The notes under the pieces were generated by a model. That model saw only the letters and a list, made by a program, of their open reading frames with translations. It ran no database searches and was not told the origin of the DNA. This document shows positions 51,946-54,605 of a DNA stretch of 54,605 nt, one piece after another (position 1 is the stretch's first letter; each line of letters begins with the position of its first letter). This stretch comes from Thermoplasmata archaeon (GTDB taxonomy: Archaea > Thermoplasmatota > Thermoplasmata > Lutacidiplasmatales > UBA184), in assembly GCA_021827405.1 (NCBI GenBank), contig JAKAVY010000009.1:1-54605 (forward strand), read 5' to 3'. The translations under genes were made by a program, and so were the position numbers.

Positions 51946-52382
51946 GGCGGGGTCTCCCCGACGCCGGGGGACTCGGTGCCAGGAGCTTCCGATGTGGTCA
52001 GCGGGGTACGGGTCCCGGCGAGCGCCTCCGCCAACGCCTTCAAGGGGGTGAGGGCGCACTTCACGCGCACCGGGGACAGGGGGATCCCAAGCATCGCCTC
52101 GACGTCGGTCCGGCGCAATTGGGAGACCTCGGTCAGGGGCTTGCCCTGGACCCGTTGGGTGAGCAAGGAGGCGCTCGCCATGGAGATCGCACATCCGTCG
52201 CCGGAGAAGCGGACCTCCTCCACCCGTTCCCGGGTGGGATCGAGCCTAAGCTCCAGGGTGATGTGGTCGCCACAGAGCGGATTGCTCTCCGACCCGGTGA
52301 GGTCGGGGGACTCCAGCCGTCCGAAGTTCCGCGGCCGCCGGTAATGGTCCAGGATCCTCTCCTGGTACATGTCCCAGGCCAT
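51942..52382 (-). CDS. sufU: SufU/IscU-type Fe-S scaffold protein
   Basis: 146 residues. The three cluster or zinc Cys are in NPLCGDHITL, FSGDGCAISMASASLL and PVRVKCALTPLKALAEAL. The N-terminus MYQERILDHYRRPRNFG is diagnostic. SufU-type proteins take sulfur from the desulfurase SufS for cluster building. The ATG at 52382 is chosen for the N-terminal match over a GTG at 52427, which overlaps the TATA region. It is divergent from the SufB/D gene and overlaps the ferredoxin gene by four bases. A C-terminal extension rich in Thr/Pro is unusual. Confidence 0.93.
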   Translation of the reverse strand: MAWDMYQERILDHYRRPRNFGRLESPDLTGSESNPLCGDHITLELRLDPTRERVEEVRFSGDGCAISMASASLLTQRVQGKPLTEVSQLRRTDVEAMLGIPLSPVRVKCALTPLKALAEALAGTRTPLTTSEAPGTESPGVGETPP

Positions 52383-52415
52383 GGTCTTCCCCTTCGCCCG
52401 ACGATTCCCGGGGCC

Positions 52416-52423
52416 CTTATAAG
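52416..52423. promoter_or_regulatory. TATA-like box of sufU
   Basis: CTTATAAG, itself palindromic, lies about 38 bases before the sufU ATG on the minus strand. Confidence 0.55.
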
Positions 52424-52456
52424 CCACGGGTAAGCCTCTTCCGGGGGCAGGACCCG

Positions 52457-52475
52457 TTTATAAGGCGAAACGCCT
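52457..52475 (+). promoter_or_regulatory. TATA box and inverted repeat before sufB/D
   Basis: TTTATAAG (52457-52464) is about 28 bases before the ATG at 52489. It is directly followed by the perfect inverted repeat AGGCG-AAA-CGCCT (52463-52475) between TATA and start, a position suited to repressor binding. Confidence 0.6.
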
Positions 52476-52488
52476 CGTGCCCGAGGAT

Positions 52489-53910
52489 ATGGTCGCCCGG
52501 GCGGAAGAGACGGGTTTCCAGACATGGTTCCCCTGGTCCCGATGGGAGGAGGTCACCTCCGGTTCCCCCGAGCCCGGGTTCGTCACCCAGGAGAGGAGAC
52601 GTTCCTACCAGGCGTTCGCGGGCCTTCCGGTGGAGCTCGATCCCCTGTTCAAGAAGTACTCCTCCTTCTCCGGGCTCGACCGGCTGAGGGAGGTCCGGCT
52701 GGACCGGGGCGCCGGGACCGTCCGTTTCCCCGAGCCCGATCCGGGTTCCATCCTCCTCGTCCACGACCGCTCCGGCAGCCATCTGACGCTCCCCGAGCCG
52801 CTCCGAAAGGCCGGCGTGAGCGTGCTCACCGTCCCCGAGATCTGGGACCACCCCCGGGAGGCGGAGGGGTTCCTCTCCGCCGGCGAGCCCCGGGAGGAGA
52901 AGTTCCGGGCCCTGAACAGCGCCCTGTTCAACCGGGGCGTCTACCTCTCGGTCCCCGACGGCCTCGAGACCCCGGTCCGGGTGAAGGACATGACGGTCCT
53001 CTCCCGCCCGGACGAGGGGCTCATCGTCCGCCGGGTCCTCCGCCCGGGCCGCCGGAGCCGGCTGCTCTACAGCGAGGAGGTCTACGCCACGTCCCCGGCC
53101 CCCCAGCCCCGCCTGTACTCCTCTTCCGTGGAACTGAGCCCCGCCGAGGACTCCCAGGTGGTCTACCTGACCGTCCACGCCCCCGATAGCCAGACGGTCT
53201 CCTTCTACAGCCGGGAGTCCCGGGTCTCCCAGAACGACAGGCTGGGATGGATCTGGGCGGGGTTCGACGGTCTGCGGACCGCGGTCCGCAACGAGAGCCA
53301 CCTCTCGGCCCAAGGCTCGGAGGTGGAGGACCTCCAGGTGATGTACGGCGACGGCCAGAGCGCGTACAACAACTTCACGGAGATCACCCACGAGGCCGAC
53401 GACACGAAGGGGCAGTCCATCACCCGGGGGATCTTCAAGGGGCAGTCCCGGGGGACGAGCCGGGGGATGATGCGGATCCAACCCGACACCCGGAAGGTGG
53501 TCTCCTACCTCTCCGAGCATGCCATGCTCCTCTCCAAGGAGGCCCGCTCGGAGTCGGTCCCCGGGCTCGAGATCCTCTCCGCCAAGGACGTGAAGGCCAC
53601 CCACTCCTCCTCGGTCGCCCCCATCGACCCGGAACGGATCTTCTACCTGGAGTCCCGGGGGATCCCCGAGGACGCGGCGGTCCGGATGATCGCCGAGGGC
53701 TTTCTTTCCGCCGTCCTCGACCGGGCCCCGGTGGAGGGGCTCCGGGAGGTCCTGTACCCGGCCCTCGATGCCCGGTGGAACCGCCGACCGGTCCTCTGGG
53801 GGAGCGAGGGCGCCCTCCCCACCCTCCCTCCCCTCACCATCGTCGGCTGGGGGGCCATCGGCGACTGGCGCATGGACACCAAGCTCCGGGACACCGCCGG
53901 ACGGGCCTGA
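52489..53910 (+). CDS. SufB/SufD family Fe-S assembly protein
   Basis: 473 residues from the ATG at 52489, which fits leaderless expression; a GTG at 52477 is too close to the TATA box. The right-handed beta-helix core of the family is seen from about residue 150 (FNRGVYLSVPDGLETPVRV) to 390, with FTEITHEADDTKGQSITRGIFKGQS in the middle. The C-terminal signature reads SAKDVKATHSSSVAPIDPERIFYLESRGI, with its conserved His present. SufB and SufD form the scaffold with SufC ATPase. No SufC is seen in this window. SufB and SufD cannot be told apart firmly here. Confidence 0.9.
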   Translation: MVARAEETGFQTWFPWSRWEEVTSGSPEPGFVTQERRRSYQAFAGLPVELDPLFKKYSSFSGLDRLREVRLDRGAGTVRFPEPDPGSILLVHDRSGSHLTLPEPLRKAGVSVLTVPEIWDHPREAEGFLSAGEPREEKFRALNSALFNRGVYLSVPDGLETPVRVKDMTVLSRPDEGLIVRRVLRPGRRSRLLYSEEVYATSPAPQPRLYSSSVELSPAEDSQVVYLTVHAPDSQTVSFYSRESRVSQNDRLGWIWAGFDGLRTAVRNESHLSAQGSEVEDLQVMYGDGQSAYNNFTEITHEADDTKGQSITRGIFKGQSRGTSRGMMRIQPDTRKVVSYLSEHAMLLSKEARSESVPGLEILSAKDVKATHSSSVAPIDPERIFYLESRGIPEDAAVRMIAEGFLSAVLDRAPVEGLREVLYPALDARWNRRPVLWGSEGALPTLPPLTIVGWGAIGDWRMDTKLRDTAGRA

Positions 53911-53964
53911 GGTCCCGGCCCGTTCCGCGGCACCCTCAAAGGGGCCCCGCGCCTCTTCCCCGAC

Positions 53965-54605
53965 ATGGGAAAGGACCCGCTCCTCTCCGGACCGGCCCCC
54001 CTGTCCGCCCCGGACCTCATCGGGGGGCCCTACGGCATCCAGAACCCGGCGGGCATCCCCGTCAGCCTACCGGCGAAACGCCGCTTCCATCAGTTGACCG
54101 TCCAGGTGGACCTGGCCGGGGCGGAGCCAGTGGCCGAGCCCCTGGCCTTCCTCGACAAGCTCAGGGCCGCCCTCCGGGACCCGCGCCTCCGGGAACGGGA
54201 GGAGCTCTACACCCTCGCCTCGGCCACCCTCCACGCCCTGGGGCGCCTGGGTTTTGGCGTGGTGACCGACTGGGGCCTCTTGCCGAAAGGTTCCCTGGCC
54301 CTGCCGAAGGGCGGTGACCACGCCGGAGGAGAGGCGCTCAACGAGGTCATCTCCCGGCTGCATGCCTCCGGGTCAGAGGCGCCGGCCCAGGCGACCGGCT
54401 TTGTGGCCACCCTGTCCGGAGGGACCGGGCAGAGGGCCACCGTCACCCTCCGCGAGGTCCATCCTCGCCGCCAACATGGGCTGACCCTCGCCCTTGAAGG
54501 CACGTTCACCACAGAGGACCTCCACCGCCTGGAAGGCGCGCTACGTCGCCACCTTCCGGTGCGGAAGACCACCCTCGAGAGCTACTCGACCGAGGCCCGG
54601 CGGCG
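53965..54605 (+). CDS. Unrecognised protein, 3' end cut by window
   Basis: Open frame of at least 213 residues from an ATG (MGKDPLLSGPAPL) running off the window. It has an alpha/beta look with helices at AEPLAFLDKLRAALRD and EELYTLASATLHALGRLGF, and a repeated strand-helix pattern such as TGFVATLSGGTG and LEGTFTTEDLHRLEGALRR. No membrane helix or Cys motif is present. It lies 54 bases after sufB/D on the same strand and may belong to that transcription unit. The family is unknown. Confidence 0.65.
   Translation, partial: MGKDPLLSGPAPLSAPDLIGGPYGIQNPAGIPVSLPAKRRFHQLTVQVDLAGAEPVAEPLAFLDKLRAALRDPRLREREELYTLASATLHALGRLGFGVVTDWGLLPKGSLALPKGGDHAGGEALNEVISRLHASGSEAPAQATGFVATLSGGTGQRATVTLREVHPRRQHGLTLALEGTFTTEDLHRLEGALRRHLPVRKTTLESYSTEARR

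Noticed and set aside
51583-52344. 253-residue plus-strand frame across ferredoxin and sufU
   Set aside because: The opposite strand encodes two proteins with full Fe-S and SufU motifs; this frame is their shadow.

Overview
The window is a GC-rich (near 70% by eye) archaeal chromosome segment, and its content suggests an uncultivated member of the Thermoplasmata or a close relative. The archaeal markers are EF-1A with ribosomal protein uS10, aMBF1, an Hjc-type Holliday junction resolvase, an HTH_10 regulator, paired thiolase/DUF35 genes, tRNAs without an encoded CCA, a tRNA-Ser that appears to carry an intron, and many TATA boxes placed 24-32 bases before the start codon, so that many messages are probably leaderless. 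UvrA and UvrC, Suf-type Fe-S assembly and a secreted sedolisin are also present; uvrA/uvrC are usually regarded as bacterial acquisitions in archaea. The exact lineage is inference. No insertion sequence, phage gene, rRNA or CRISPR array was recognised.

Layout. 1-1170: no recognisable gene. 1171-2792: uS10 and EF-1A, leftward. 2907-6704: a very large surface-anchored sedolisin-family acid protease with PKD-like repeats. 6777-10028: HAD hydrolase, aMBF1, ornithine carbamoyltransferase and a divergent M20 amidohydrolase. 10072-12038: thiolase-fold enzyme plus DUF35 partner. 12079-17379: an RCK-coupled cation channel with an abnormal filter, an HTH_10 regulator facing a small protein across a perfect inverted repeat, a lipoamide-dehydrogenase-like flavoprotein, a CADD-family diiron protein and a zinc-ribbon membrane protein. 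17506-27748: tRNA-Phe, topoisomerase IA, creatininase-family hydrolase, UvrA, an ABC exporter and a short UvrC.

27786-40048: a PPC-domain protein, an HD phosphohydrolase, a 1433-residue TPR protein with a C-terminal zinc site, then four consecutive genes (four-helix membrane protein, zinc-ribbon/helical protein, SPFH/zinc-ribbon protein, double-zinc-ribbon protein), an AAA+ ATPase with a zinc-finger partner, and divergent hjc. The SPFH/zinc-ribbon island is the best candidate here for an undescribed system. Its make-up recalls bacterial phage-shock-type membrane-stress operons such as Bacillus ydjFGHI.

40055-47359 is rich in CoA and lipid functions: a second thiolase-fold/DUF35 pair, tRNA-Ser, 3-hydroxyacyl-CoA dehydrogenase, an SCP-2 protein and an Fe-type alcohol dehydrogenase. 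Among them lie a nitroreductase with its HxlR regulator, a 53-residue protein behind two abutting palindromes, and a coiled-coil PD-(D/E)XK-like protein. 47423-51546 holds a thioredoxin-fold protein, two orphan genes sharing one TATA box, an aldo/keto reductase, a tiny Cys-rich protein and a B12-binding radical SAM enzyme. 51727-54605 holds a 2[4Fe-4S] ferredoxin, SufU, divergent SufB/D and a gene cut by the window end.

Recurrent theme: several enzymes keep a family fold but have lost or changed a signature residue (both thiolases, the carbamoyltransferase, the channel filter, the UvrC C-terminus). All functions are read from sequence alone.
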